Translations under genes and position numbers: made by a program
Notes under the pieces: model-generated
What the model was told of the DNA's origin: nothing
Databases searched by the model: none
The model's input: only the letters and a program-made list of their open reading frames with translations
Assembly: GCF_025567625.1 (NCBI RefSeq)
Contig: NZ_JAOQJC010000001.1
Location: forward strand, 124,001-188,000
Length of the DNA: 64,000 nucleotides
Direction of reading: 5' to 3'
From: Paenibacillus sp. J5C2022
GTDB lineage: Bacteria; Bacillota; Bacilli; Paenibacillales; Paenibacillaceae
Shown here: piece after piece, positions 52,653 to 61,659 of the stretch
Layout of the letters: the number at the start of each line of letters is the position of its first letter
Numbering within the stretch: position 1 is the first letter of the stretch

Positions 52653-53273
52653 CTACAACTCTTCCTCAATCGCTTCGACCTTCTTCCGATGCTGCAAGAT
52701 GCGGTATGCGCCGTAGCCGACTGCTGCCACGGAGAGCCCGATTACAATCCACAGCCCGTATTGATAGATCATATCGGCAATCTTCTCGACGGAATCTCCG
52801 ACGAATGTACCGATAATAAAATAGAGCAGTGTCCATACGAACGCCGTCGGATAAGCGAACAGGATGAAACGTCCGAACTTCATGCGGTTCATTCCCATGA
52901 CATATGGCGTCGCGTGGCGCAAGAAAGGCAGCCAGATGCTCATGCATATCGCATAGCTTCCGAATCGTTCGCCCAACTCCTCCGACTTCACGACAACTTT
53001 GCCGATGTTGTTCTTGCTTCGAAACCAATCTGACAGCTTGCTTCCGGCGAATCGTCCAACGCTGTAACTGAAGGTCATGGCGGAACAAATTCCGAGGCAG
53101 GTCATGGTAAAAGCGGGGATCGGCGCTAGAATGCCGGATGCGGCAAGAGCGCCTCCAGTCATGACAACCGCTTCATTCGGAATCGGCAGACCGATTAGAC
53201 CGAGACATAGGACCAAGAAAAGCGCAGCATAGCCGACGCGCTCGATAATTTCCATCAAGAGGTCATAAGCCAT
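52653..53273 (-). CDS. DedA family membrane protein
   Basis: This protein of about 206 residues has the DedA/VTT pattern: GLPIPNEAVVMTGGALAASG near residue 34 with the membrane-embedded glutamate, YSVGRFAG, and SIWLPFLRHATPYVMGMNRM near residue 113 with the conserved arginine region. It ends with a helix and basic tail. DedA proteins are proposed lipid scramblases or flippases needed for envelope homeostasis. Starts at 53273, 53285 and 53294 are all possible on the minus strand; only 53273 has a weak ribosome site. Confidence 0.9.
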   Translation of the reverse strand: MAYDLLMEIIERVGYAALFLVLCLGLIGLPIPNEAVVMTGGALAASGILAPIPAFTMTCLGICSAMTFSYSVGRFAGSKLSDWFRSKNNIGKVVVKSEELGERFGSYAICMSIWLPFLRHATPYVMGMNRMKFGRFILFAYPTAFVWTLLYFIIGTFVGDSVEKIADMIYQYGLWIVIGLSVAAVGYGAYRILQHRKKVEAIEEEL

Positions 53274-53443
53274 TATTAGTTCCATCCCATTCATATTGGT
53301 AATTTGAACACTCTGCGAGCCATGACGGATACTACGAACCGTTCGAATAAAGGTTTCATATTTTTAACCAATTCGTAACTATTTTCGCAATCCGTTCCGA
53401 TATAATGAGTGCTGCTAAAGGAATATCGGAGGTGTGGAGCGAG

Positions 53444-53686
53444 ATGGCAGTTTTCCAAGATAAAGTTCAACTATTGCGCGATATAGAATCGATCACTTAT
53501 ACATACTGCTTGAGACTGTTGGCGGAGGAGCCGACAGCAGCTGCTGCTGCCCAGAAGGTGTTATGCCATTTGTTCCAGGACTGCGAGTTCTGGCGAATGA
53601 ATGACGGAGAACGTCAACGCTATATTTTGAAGAAGTGCTTTCAATTGATTTCACAGCAAATGTGCAAGGAACCGCAGCTAGCTTAG
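53444..53686 (+). CDS. Small hypothetical protein
   Basis: The 80-residue product is mostly helical in character (VQLLRDIESITYTYCLRLLA, then AAAAAQKVLCHLFQDCEFW) and contains four cysteines. No family was recognised. The GGAGGTG site lies before ATG 53444, and TATAATG at 53401 may be its -10 element, although no clear -35 box is seen. It precedes the drug exporter gene by 41 bases and could share its transcript. Confidence 0.65.
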   Translation: MAVFQDKVQLLRDIESITYTYCLRLLAEEPTAAAAAQKVLCHLFQDCEFWRMNDGERQRYILKKCFQLISQQMCKEPQLA

Positions 53687-53727
53687 CCGTTTCCTGAAGC
53701 GTTTGCCTATGCCTAAAGGAGATAGCT

Positions 53728-55176
53728 ATGCAAAACTTTCATTCCAGAAGAAACATTACGATTGCGCTATTCGTTGTCACTTTTCTCGCCGCAATCGAAG
53801 GCACTATCGTAGGTACGGCTATGCCCAGCATTACGAAGGAGCTGCAAGGCGTTCAGCAGTACAGCTGGATTATTTCCATCTATTTGCTGGCGGTCGTTAT
53901 TACAACACCGATATACGGCAAGTTAGCCGATCTGTATGGCCGCAAAAAGATTTTAATCGCCGGTGCGGTCATTTTTTTATTGGGCTCGATGCTGTCGGGC
54001 ATTGCCGGCTCCATGGATCAGCTCATTTGGTTCCGGGCATTGCAGGGACTGGGAGCCGGCGCTTTGACGACGTTGCCCTATACGATAATCGGGGATATGT
54101 ATGACTTTGAGCAGCGTGCCAAGGTGCAAGGATGGCTGGCAAGCATATGGGGGATTGCCGGCATTACAGGTCCGTTATTTGGCGGCTTGCTCGTCGATTT
54201 TGTGTCGTGGCGGGCTATATTTTATATGAACTTGCCGTTCGGCATCGTTGCGCTGTATTTGCTATCTGTATCCATGAAGAGCGTAACGGAGAGGAAGAAG
54301 CGATATATCGATTATCCCGGCATTATTGCGTTCACAATCGGGATGTACGCATTTTTATACGCTATGTCTCTTCTGAGGGGCGAAGAGGGGGGAGCGGCTT
54401 CCGTTGTCGAGATCGGGTTGTGGTTTGCCGGCTCTGCCTTATCTCTCGTGTTGTTCGCATGGATTGAACGACGTTCGCCGGAGCCGATCATTCCAATCCA
54501 ACTGTTCCGTCATTCCGTCATCAATATGGCGAATGCCAGCGGGTTCGTGCTCTGTGTCATCATGGTCGTTATCGTATTCTACGTTCCGCTGTGGATACAA
54601 GGTGTAGGAGGGAAGAGCGCGACATATTCCGGCATTGCCATGATACCGTTGTCAATTACTTGGCCGCTGGGGTCGATATTGGCGGGCAATTACATATCCC
54701 GGCTCGGACTGAAGCGAATTTGTCTGGCTGCCGCATGCCTGCTCCTTCTTGGTACGATCGGGTTCACCTTCATACACGCTTCTTCCCCGATCCTGGTAAT
54801 CGTGCTCTGCACTGCCGTCGTAGGACTGTCCTTCGGGCTTATCTTCACTTCGTTGACAGTTGCCGTAACCTCTGCAGTCGGATGGGAGATGCGCGGAGCC
54901 GCGACCGCCGGACATAACTTCGTTCGAACGCTTGGTCAGACGATAGGCATTACCTTGTTCGGCCTGCTGCTGCATACCGGCCAGGCTAACCGTATCGAGC
55001 CTCAAGTGTTGGAAGAGAGTCTGCACGGCATTTTCCTCTGGGTAGCGGGATTATCGGTGGCGATTATGCTGCTTGCGACGCTGATGCCCAACATCCGGCG
55101 CGACGAGCATAATGACACCCATGAGAACGAGCGTCCGATCGGCGAGAATGCGGCGGGGACGGGCAAGGCACACTAA
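53728..55176 (+). CDS. MFS transporter, DHA2 drug:H+ antiporter type
   Basis: The 482-residue protein has about 14 helices, typical of the DHA2 subfamily. Motif A reads GKLADLYGRKKIL near residue 70, and RALQGLGAGALTTLPYTIIG near residue 103 matches motif B. GITGPLFGGLLVDFVSWRAI near 149 matches motif C. These exporters trade protons for drugs or metabolites. A C-terminal hydrophilic tail is rich in His, Asn and Glu. AAAGGAG precedes ATG 53728. The serine hydrolase gene follows after four bases. Confidence 0.92.
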   Translation: MQNFHSRRNITIALFVVTFLAAIEGTIVGTAMPSITKELQGVQQYSWIISIYLLAVVITTPIYGKLADLYGRKKILIAGAVIFLLGSMLSGIAGSMDQLIWFRALQGLGAGALTTLPYTIIGDMYDFEQRAKVQGWLASIWGIAGITGPLFGGLLVDFVSWRAIFYMNLPFGIVALYLLSVSMKSVTERKKRYIDYPGIIAFTIGMYAFLYAMSLLRGEEGGAASVVEIGLWFAGSALSLVLFAWIERRSPEPIIPIQLFRHSVINMANASGFVLCVIMVVIVFYVPLWIQGVGGKSATYSGIAMIPLSITWPLGSILAGNYISRLGLKRICLAAACLLLLGTIGFTFIHASSPILVIVLCTAVVGLSFGLIFTSLTVAVTSAVGWEMRGAATAGHNFVRTLGQTIGITLFGLLLHTGQANRIEPQVLEESLHGIFLWVAGLSVAIMLLATLMPNIRRDEHNDTHENERPIGENAAGTGKAH

Positions 55177-55180
55177 CGCA

Positions 55181-56107
55181 ATGAACAATATACAAGCAAT
55201 CAGACACACTCTCTGGAGAGAGTGGGGGATAACCAGCGTTATCGTGATGAAAGCCAATGCATCGATGGAGGAATGGCATGCTGAGGAAGAAGAGGCGCTG
55301 CATCCCATCTATTCCTGCACGAAGAGCGTACTGTCTGCGCTTATCGGTATCGCAATCGATGAAGGATTAATCGGAAGCGTCACGCAGCCACTCAGCGACT
55401 TCCGACTGGCGGACAGCGGGAACGCCTCCTGGAGCGGCAAGGTAACCATCGAGCATCTGTTAACGATGACGCCCGGATTCCGATGGCCGGACTTCGACAA
55501 GCCTTACCGGGCGCTTAGGGCTGCCGCCGATCCCGTACGCTTCGTGCTGGAGCAACCACTTGCTCATGTTCCCGGTGAAGCGTTCACCTACAATTCGGGT
55601 GCTTCGCATCTGTTGTCCGCCTTGATCAGCGAGGTGACGGGAACTACCGCGATGCTGTACGGGAAGGCAAGGCTCTTCGAACCGCTAGGGTTCAGCGCTT
55701 TAGTATGGAGCGAGAAGAACGGGATCAGTGAAGGCGGAACCGGGATGTCGCTGCGGAGCCGAGATATGGCCTTGTTCGGCGCTTTATATATGAACAAGGG
55801 GCAGTGGGGCGGGAGGCGGCTTCTGTCCGAGCGGTGGATTGAGGCTTCCACTACAATGCGGCACAAGGGATTGCTGCATTACAAGCCTCCCATATACGGC
55901 GGTTATGGCTACCATTGGTGGTGCTCGCCGTCTGCGAGCAACGGATTCGCCGATGCATACTTCGCATTCGGTCATGGCGGCCAATATATTATGGTTATGC
56001 CCGATCAGGAGCTGGTCGTCGTCGTGAGGAAGAAGGTGACGAGGCGGAATGATGCCGTCTATTCCCGCAAGGTCATCTTCGAGCATATCGTGCCTGCTTT
56101 CATATAG
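55181..56107 (+). CDS. Serine hydrolase of the class C beta-lactamase / penicillin-binding fold
   Basis: The 308-residue protein has the nucleophile motif YSCTKS (S-x-x-K) near residue 46. YNSGAS near residue 147 is the YxN-like motif. FGHGGQ near residue 268 stands in place of KTG. This set marks the serine beta-lactamase-like family of esterases and peptidases, and true beta-lactamase activity is not implied. There is no signal peptide, so it would act in the cytoplasm. It starts four bases after the MFS exporter gene with a weak ribosome site and is probably translated by coupling, which suggests both act on one compound. Confidence 0.85.
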   Translation: MNNIQAIRHTLWREWGITSVIVMKANASMEEWHAEEEEALHPIYSCTKSVLSALIGIAIDEGLIGSVTQPLSDFRLADSGNASWSGKVTIEHLLTMTPGFRWPDFDKPYRALRAAADPVRFVLEQPLAHVPGEAFTYNSGASHLLSALISEVTGTTAMLYGKARLFEPLGFSALVWSEKNGISEGGTGMSLRSRDMALFGALYMNKGQWGGRRLLSERWIEASTTMRHKGLLHYKPPIYGGYGYHWWCSPSASNGFADAYFAFGHGGQYIMVMPDQELVVVVRKKVTRRNDAVYSRKVIFEHIVPAFI

Positions 56108-56117
56108 AAGCAACAGA

Positions 56118-56161
56118 CGAACAACCGTATCAGACGAGACAATCGCTGCTGCGGTTGTTCG
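56118..56161 (+). terminator. Hairpin after the serine hydrolase gene
   Basis: CGAACAACCG and CGGTTGTTCG form a perfect ten-bp stem with a 24-base loop. A T-run is lacking, so termination strength is uncertain. Confidence 0.55.
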
Positions 56162-56295
56162 CATTGGCTGGTTGACAGCCGCGAATTGGCTGTTTCATAC
56201 GGCGTTCGGCTGCAGTAGAATATAGCTACAATAATAGTAAAGCATATGCAAGCACTGAAGGTGCGTACTTTCGTTCGGACAGGATGTGGCAGGCG

Positions 56296-57825
56296 ATGAA
56301 TATTAGTATGAACCGGGAGTTATCGGTCCCGATCTATCAACAAATAAAGATGCAGATTCAATCGCAAATATGGAACGGATCGCTGCAAGCGGGCTCCAAG
56401 CTGCCCCCTGAGCGAAAACTGGCCGAGCAGCTCGGCGTTAACCGTTCAACGGTACTGCGCGCGTATCAGGAATTAAAGGCGGAAGGCTGGGTGAACGCTG
56501 TAGTCGGAAGAGGAACGATCGTGGAAGAGCGCTCGGAATGGAGCAAAGCGCTGCAGCGCTCCAGGCTGCATTCGGCTTCGGTCGTCCCGCAAGCATTCCT
56601 GCGCAATCCGCCGCTCGAGAGGGATCTGATCAAGGAGCTGCTAAGCATGCCTGCCGGTCCTGATCATTATTCATTCGCGCTGGGCAAGCCCGCAGCGGCC
56701 TGCATGCCTGTAGAACGGCTTCAATCGCATCTCGCTGGCATCACGACGGAGCAAGGGCATCGCTTATTCCAGCATTGTCCGACACATGGGTACGCACCGC
56801 TCAGGGAGACAGTATCGAAGTGGATGCAGGGAAGAGGAGCTGCTGATGCAGCTGTGGAAGAGGTATTGATCGTATCCGGAGCGCAGCAAGGGCTCGACCT
56901 TGTAGCGAGGGTGATGATCGAGCAGGGGGACATCGTGTTCGTGGAGGAGCCTACTTACTTCTCCGCCGTTCAGCTGTTCCGGTTATACGGGGCACGAATT
57001 ATGACGATGCCATCCGATGGCAGGGGCGGGCTTCAGCTTGACTTCCTGGAAGCGATGCTGATGAAGCATGCGCCGAAATTCATCTATGTACAGCCGACCT
57101 TCCAGAATCCGACCGGTCGCGTGTTGTCCTTCCAGCAGCGTAAGGGGCTGATGGAGCTGGCAGAGCGGTACGGCACTTATATCGTAGAGGAAGATCCATA
57201 CTATGAGCTTCGTTACAGCGGGGAGACGATTCCGGCGCTGAAATCGATGGATGCAGCGGGTCAGGTCATCTATATCGGCAGCTATTCCAAGCTGCTGTCT
57301 CCCGGGCTACGTGTCGGATGGGTGTACGCGCCTGCGGAAATAACGGATGCGATGGCCCGATGGAAGCAGTATATGGATCTGCATTCCAGCCCGATTAATC
57401 AGGCACTGATCGATTCCTTTATACGCTCAGGCGATATGGAGCGGCATCTGGCGATGTGCCGCCAATATTACAAGCGGAATCGCGATGATATGGCGGTATT
57501 CCTGCAAGCTTATGAGCGCTACGGCTGGTCGTTCAGACTGCCGGAGGGAGGCTTCTTCTTATGGCTGAGACTTCCGGAGGAGCTGTCTGCCACTGTGCTG
57601 CTGCTTCGGGCTATGGAGAAGGAGGTTTCCTTCGCACCCGGCGCCTACTTCTCGTTCGACGGAAGGCAAGAGTACCGCTCATGCATCCGGTTGAACTTCT
57701 CCTGGCCTCTCCGCTCGCAGATGGAGGAAGGGCTGGCCAGGCTTCATGCCCTATCAAGCGGCATGCTGGAGGAACAGAGAGGGAGCGCAAGGCCGGGAAG
57801 ATCTTATCATTTACCGTTCGTATAG
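56296..57825 (+). CDS. MocR-type GntR regulator fused to an aminotransferase domain
   Basis: This protein of about 509 residues has an N-terminal GntR winged helix (IYQQIKMQIQSQIWNGSLQ, LPPERKLAEQLGVNRSTVLR, about residues 10-75) joined to a fold type I aminotransferase domain. The PLP lysine lies in GSYSKLLSPGLRVGW near residue 336, and FQNPTGRVLS lies near 270. MocR proteins sense PLP or an amino-compound and usually regulate adjacent genes. The next gene, another aminotransferase, is a natural target or partner. Starts at 56284, 56296 and 56308 are possible; 56296 is a compromise. Confidence 0.9.
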   Translation: MNISMNRELSVPIYQQIKMQIQSQIWNGSLQAGSKLPPERKLAEQLGVNRSTVLRAYQELKAEGWVNAVVGRGTIVEERSEWSKALQRSRLHSASVVPQAFLRNPPLERDLIKELLSMPAGPDHYSFALGKPAAACMPVERLQSHLAGITTEQGHRLFQHCPTHGYAPLRETVSKWMQGRGAADAAVEEVLIVSGAQQGLDLVARVMIEQGDIVFVEEPTYFSAVQLFRLYGARIMTMPSDGRGGLQLDFLEAMLMKHAPKFIYVQPTFQNPTGRVLSFQQRKGLMELAERYGTYIVEEDPYYELRYSGETIPALKSMDAAGQVIYIGSYSKLLSPGLRVGWVYAPAEITDAMARWKQYMDLHSSPINQALIDSFIRSGDMERHLAMCRQYYKRNRDDMAVFLQAYERYGWSFRLPEGGFFLWLRLPEELSATVLLLRAMEKEVSFAPGAYFSFDGRQEYRSCIRLNFSWPLRSQMEEGLARLHALSSGMLEEQRGSARPGRSYHLPFV

Positions 57826-57860
57826 TAGACAATTATCGAATCGAATTGGAGGAAGTGCAG

Positions 57861-59054
57861 ATGCTGCATATATTGGCAGATCGTATGGAAGGCATGAAAG
57901 CATCAGAAATCCGGGAGCTGCTCAAGCTTACCGAGCAGCCGGGCATGATCTCCTTCGCTGGAGGTCTGCCGGACAGCGCGTTATTCCCGCTTGCGGAAAT
58001 AGCCAAGGCAAGAGATGCCGTTCTAAGCCAGCAAGCGAAGGAAGCGCTGCAGTATTCCGTAACGGAAGGTTATGCGCCGCTGAGAGATTGGATTGCGGAT
58101 CGAATGAACCGGAAGCATGGCACGGCAATGGACAGGGAGCATGTGCTCATCACGAACGGATCACAGCAGGGCCTGGATCTCTCCGGCAAGCTGTTCCTGA
58201 ACAAGGGAGACGTCGTGCTATGCGAGAGTCCAACTTATCTGGGAGCGTTGAATGCACTTCGGGCTTACGAACCGCGCTTCGTTGAGGCGGGTTGCGATGA
58301 AGAAGGCATGTTGATCGAGCAGTTGCGCAAGCAACTGGAGACACATCCCGTTAAGATGATCTATGTCATTCCCAACTTCCAGAATCCAACGGGACGCAGC
58401 TGGTCTGCGGAGCGCAGGAAGCAGTTCATGGCATGCGCGGCGGAGTACGACGCGGTCATCATCGAAGACGATCCGTACGGTGAGCTGTGGTTCCGGCCAG
58501 CGGAGCGCCCATCGCTTCTGAGCATGGATGCAAGAGGACAGGTTATCCATTTGGGCAGCTTCTCCAAGGTATACTGTCCAGGGTATCGCATCGGGTGGCT
58601 AACCGCTTCAACACTCTGGATGGAGAAGTATGTGCTTGCCAAGCAATCAAGCGATCTGCACTCCTCGTCGATCAGTCAGAGGGAGATCCACGCTTATCTG
58701 ACAAATAACGATCTGGATCGTCATATCGACAAATTGAGAGACGTATACCGCAAGCGCCGGGATGCCATGCTTCAGGCTATGCGTCAGCACTTGCCCGAGG
58801 AAGCACGCTACCATGAACCTTCCGGCGGCTTGTTCATCTGGGTCGAGCTGCCTGAAGGCGCGAATGCGAGAGCATTGCTGAAGGAATGCCTGAATAGAGG
58901 GGTCGCGTTCGTGCCGGGCGAGGCTTTCTTTCCCGCAGGCGGTCACGAGAATACGCTCAGGCTGAATTATTCGGTATCCAGCGAGAGCGATATTTGGACG
59001 GGGATTGAAAGGCTGGGCGCAGCGCTTCGACAATATGAATGCGCAGTTCGGTAG
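57861..59054 (+). CDS. PLP-dependent aminotransferase (2-aminoadipate/LysN-like)
   Basis: The 397-residue enzyme belongs to the class I aminotransferase group related to LysN and ARO8. It has MISFAGGLPDSALFP near residue 30, YSVTEGYAPLRDWIADR, VIPNFQNPTGRSWS near 172, EDDPYGELWF near 207 and the PLP lysine in GSFSKVYCPGYRIGW near 236. Likely substrates are 2-aminoadipate, aromatic or branched-chain amino acids. A TTGGAGGAAG site lies before ATG 57861. It is 35 bases behind the MocR gene, so the pair is probably one unit. Confidence 0.9.
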   Translation: MLHILADRMEGMKASEIRELLKLTEQPGMISFAGGLPDSALFPLAEIAKARDAVLSQQAKEALQYSVTEGYAPLRDWIADRMNRKHGTAMDREHVLITNGSQQGLDLSGKLFLNKGDVVLCESPTYLGALNALRAYEPRFVEAGCDEEGMLIEQLRKQLETHPVKMIYVIPNFQNPTGRSWSAERRKQFMACAAEYDAVIIEDDPYGELWFRPAERPSLLSMDARGQVIHLGSFSKVYCPGYRIGWLTASTLWMEKYVLAKQSSDLHSSSISQREIHAYLTNNDLDRHIDKLRDVYRKRRDAMLQAMRQHLPEEARYHEPSGGLFIWVELPEGANARALLKECLNRGVAFVPGEAFFPAGGHENTLRLNYSVSSESDIWTGIERLGAALRQYECAVR

Positions 59055-59061
59055 GTAAGAC

Positions 59062-59095
59062 GACCTAATCGAAAATCCATAGAATAGGTCTTTTA
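59062..59095 (+). terminator. Weak intrinsic terminator
   Basis: GACCTA and TAGGTC pair over a 17-base loop and are followed by TTTTA. The stem is short, so the call is tentative. Confidence 0.5.
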
Positions 59096-59177
59096 TGTTT
59101 CCTGTAACAGATGTATAATCATGGAAGGTTAATGAAGACCAGTATCGTTGTAAATGAAGATTGGAGATCAGGTAGCG

Positions 59178-59600
59178 ATGCAAATTGCCGGCATTAATCA
59201 TTTATGTTTCTCTGTTACGGATTTGGAAACGTCAATCACCTTCTATGAAAGCGTTTTTGAAGCGAAGCTGTTAGTGAAAGGAAGAAAGCTGGCCTATTTC
59301 GACCTCAATGGCTTGTGGATTGCACTGAACCAGGAAAACATAGATAGAAGCCATGCCGTTCCGACGTATACGCATATCGCATTCACGATTTCGGAAGAAG
59401 ATTATGAAGCGTTATGGAGGAGACTGGAAGAATTGAAGGTTGAGTTGTTCGCGGGACGGCCAAGGGACGAGCGAGATAAGAAGTCAATTTATTTTCTCGA
59501 CCCTGACGGCCATATGTTTGAATTCCATACAGGCTCCTTGCTGGATCGGCTTGATTATTACAAAGCGGATAAACGGCATATGACATTTTACGATGAGTGA
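59178..59600 (+). CDS. fosB: Fosfomycin thiol transferase FosB
   Basis: The 140-residue protein closely follows Bacillus Fos[21 protein letters not shown] holds the first metal-ligand histidine near residue 8. [33 protein letters not shown] (second histidine near residue 65), [20 protein letters not shown] (glutamate ligand near 115) and DRLDYYK complete the pattern. It opens the epoxide of fosfomycin with a thiol, bacillithiol in Firmicutes, using a divalent metal. An AGGT-containing site precedes ATG 59178. It is a single-gene unit between terminators with no mobile element next to it, so it looks chromosomal and intrinsic. Confidence 0.95.
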   Translation: MQIAGINHLCFSVTDLETSITFYESVFEAKLLVKGRKLAYFDLNGLWIALNQENIDRSHAVPTYTHIAFTISEEDYEALWRRLEELKVELFAGRPRDERDKKSIYFLDPDGHMFEFHTGSLLDRLDYYKADKRHMTFYDE

Positions 59601-59602
59601 AC

Positions 59603-59645
59603 GAAAGTATCCTTTGCCATAGCGGTAGAGGATACTTTCTTCGTA
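59603..59645 (+). terminator. Intrinsic terminator after fosB
   Basis: GAAAGTATCCT and AGGATACTTTC form an 11-bp stem with a 15-base loop, followed by TTCGTATGTT. Confidence 0.7.
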
Positions 59646-59706
59646 TGTTATAGTTACTGATAAGTAAAAGCGGTCCAACCAATATGACAAGAATCGGGGA
59701 ATACAA

Positions 59707-60459
59707 TTGAAATTCAGACCATGTATTGATCTGCACGACGGAAAGGTGAAACAGATCGTCGGAGAAACGCTGAATGCCTCGTTAATCGAAAATTTCGTCT
59801 CGGAGCACGATTCCGCTTATTATGCCGAGCTATTCCGCAAGGACGGGCTGACAGGCGGTCACGTCATCATGCTCGGTCCAGGCAATGAAGAAGCTGCGCT
59901 TCGCGCACTGCGCGCTTATCCGAACGGGTTGCAAATTGGGGGAGGCATACGCGATGACAATGCCGGGCGTTATTTGGATGAAGGCGCGACGCATGTGATC
60001 GTCACATCATACATTTTTCAGAACGGAGAGCTGAATGAACGCAACTTGCAAAGAATGGTCGAGGTAGCGGGCAAGGAACGCCTCGTCATCGACTTGAGCT
60101 GCAAGGCCAGGGACGGGAAGTGGTTCGTCGTGACGAATCAGTGGAAGCAGTATAGCGACTTCGAAGTCAATGCTGACAATATCCGTTATCTGGAGCAGTC
60201 TTGCGACGAATTTCTTGTCCATGCGGTGGATGTGGAAGGAAAGCAAAGCGGCGTGCAGGAAAGTCTTGTCACGGCCCTTGCGGATTGGGTGAGCATTCCC
60301 ACAACATATGCCGGCGGCGCCAGGTCGCTAGAAGATATGGAGCGATTCCGGGAACTGTCCCAAGGGAAGCTGGACCTGACAATCGGCAGCGCACTCGATA
60401 TTTTCGGGGGCAAGCTGTCTTATCATGATGTTGTGCGTTACAGCAACGAGATGAATTAA
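59707..60459 (+). CDS. hisA: HisA, eukaryotic-type ProFAR isomerase
   Basis: The 250-residue protein follows the eukaryotic form of 5'-ProFAR isomerase (yeast HIS6 type) rather than the usual bacterial HisA. It has FRPCIDLHDGKVKQIVGETL at the start with the catalytic aspartate, LQIGGGIRDDNA near residue 77, and VIVTSYIFQNGELN near 98. RLVIDLSCKARDGKWFVVTN near residue 122, FLVHAVDVEGKQSG near 172, and LDLTIGSALDIFGG near 223 complete the match. The enzyme acts in histidine synthesis. No other his gene is in the window, so it is an orphan copy. The TTG start has GGGGA seven bases before it. Confidence 0.88.
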   Translation: MKFRPCIDLHDGKVKQIVGETLNASLIENFVSEHDSAYYAELFRKDGLTGGHVIMLGPGNEEAALRALRAYPNGLQIGGGIRDDNAGRYLDEGATHVIVTSYIFQNGELNERNLQRMVEVAGKERLVIDLSCKARDGKWFVVTNQWKQYSDFEVNADNIRYLEQSCDEFLVHAVDVEGKQSGVQESLVTALADWVSIPTTYAGGARSLEDMERFRELSQGKLDLTIGSALDIFGGKLSYHDVVRYSNEMN

Positions 60460-60537
60460 TGGAACTCATCAACCTTTCATTGTGTCCTCTGTTTGCGAAG
60501 GCCAATTCGAAGCATAAGGAAAGCTAGTACTGCGATA

Positions 60538-60576
60538 AACTGTCTCTTCCAATCGGCGAAGAGGCAGTTTTTCTTT
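60538..60576 (+). terminator. Intrinsic terminator after hisA
   Basis: AACTGTCTCTTC and GAAGAGGCAGTT form a 12-bp stem with one wobble pair, followed by TTTCTTT. Confidence 0.85.
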
Positions 60577-60650
60577 CAGGCAGGAATTGAAGCCCTGACG
60601 TCGAATGGAAGACAAGAAGTTTCTTCTGTCATGGATGAGGGGGGATCATA

Positions 60651-61019
60651 TTGAGATGGCGACAGACGGTACCTATACTTCGCATATTCGATCTGGAGAA
60701 GGCCAAACAATTTTATTTGGATTTTTTGTCTTTTCAGATAGAATGGGAGCATCGGTTCCAAGATGATTTGCCTCTGTATATGCAAATAGCTAGGAATGGA
60801 TGCATTCTTCATCTGACCGAGCATCATGGCGACTGCTGCCCGGGAGCGGCCGTTCGAATAGGGGTGGAAGACGCCAAGTCGCTGCATACGGAGCTGCTGC
60901 AGAAGCAATACCGCTACGCTCGTCCCGGCTATCAATCCGATTGGAATGAAGTGACGGTAACCGATCCGTTCGGCAACCGGCTGCACTTCTATACGATTCG
61001 TGACGAGGAGGAAGCGTGA
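60651..61019 (+). CDS. VOC-family glyoxalase/bleomycin-resistance-like protein
   Basis: The 122-residue protein has the two beta-alpha-beta-beta-beta modules of the vicinal-oxygen-chelate fold: VPILRIFDLEKAKQFYLDFL near residue 7 and WNEVTVTDPFGNRLHFY near residue 98. HLTEHHGDCCPGA in the centre fits bleomycin-resistance-type members, which bind the drug without catalysis. The function cannot be fixed from sequence. TTG 60651 has GGGGGG seven bases upstream, and the stop overlaps the Nudix start (GTGA), so the two genes are coupled. Confidence 0.82.
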   Translation: MRWRQTVPILRIFDLEKAKQFYLDFLSFQIEWEHRFQDDLPLYMQIARNGCILHLTEHHGDCCPGAAVRIGVEDAKSLHTELLQKQYRYARPGYQSDWNEVTVTDPFGNRLHFYTIRDEEEA

Positions 61020-61582
61020 TTTGGATTCGGCAGGGGAAGGGATTAGGCAGCATGAAGATATTAAAGGAGATTTATGAACGCGAATTGCAGTTAAGTCAGA
61101 AGGATAACAGCCATCGCAGGCATGGAAGCCGATATTGGCTATGCCGCGATAGCCGGGCAGTGATTCGCAATCATGAAGGCAAGACCGCCATTATTCATAG
61201 GAAGCAAGATGATTGCTATACGCTGCCGGGAGGCGGCATTCTTGAAGGTGAAGATGCCATAAGCGCCTTGAAGCGGGGAATTATGGAGGAGCTCGGCTCG
61301 CAGATTCAACTGGTCGGTGAGCTTGGACTCATTATCGAATATCGCGATGAACAAGAGCTGATGCATTTTTGCTACGGTTTTGCGGTTCAGACGAAGAACA
61401 CAGCAGAGATGCAGCGTGCCGGACTTCTGTCGCATAAGGACAATACGGAGCATGATCGCCTGCTGTGGCTGAATCCCCAGGAGGCTATTACGACCATGGC
61501 GGAGCATCAGCCGTCCAGTTACACTGGCAAGTTTGTCCAGCTGCGAGATTCCACGTTTCTGCGGCGGTGTTTGCAAGTATAG
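61016..61582 (+). CDS. Nudix hydrolase
   Basis: The 188-residue protein has a Nudix box near residue 80, LPGGGILEGEDAISALKRGI, followed by MEELGS. The pattern matches G-x5-E-x7-R-x-U-x-E-E-x-G-U, but the glutamate that normally follows the arginine is a glycine. The two metal-binding glutamates of the EE pair are kept, so phosphoanhydride hydrolysis remains plausible. The substrate is unknown. GTG 61016 overlaps the VOC stop and has GAGGAGG four bases upstream; the internal ATG 61052 is a weaker option. Confidence 0.85.
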   Translation: MIWIRQGKGLGSMKILKEIYERELQLSQKDNSHRRHGSRYWLCRDSRAVIRNHEGKTAIIHRKQDDCYTLPGGGILEGEDAISALKRGIMEELGSQIQLVGELGLIIEYRDEQELMHFCYGFAVQTKNTAEMQRAGLLSHKDNTEHDRLLWLNPQEAITTMAEHQPSSYTGKFVQLRDSTFLRRCLQV

Positions 61583-61659
61583 CGTGTGCAACCTGAGTTT
61601 CGGTCAGGACGTATAGATCATAGAACGATAATGACAACGACATAGAGGAGCTGGAACAA

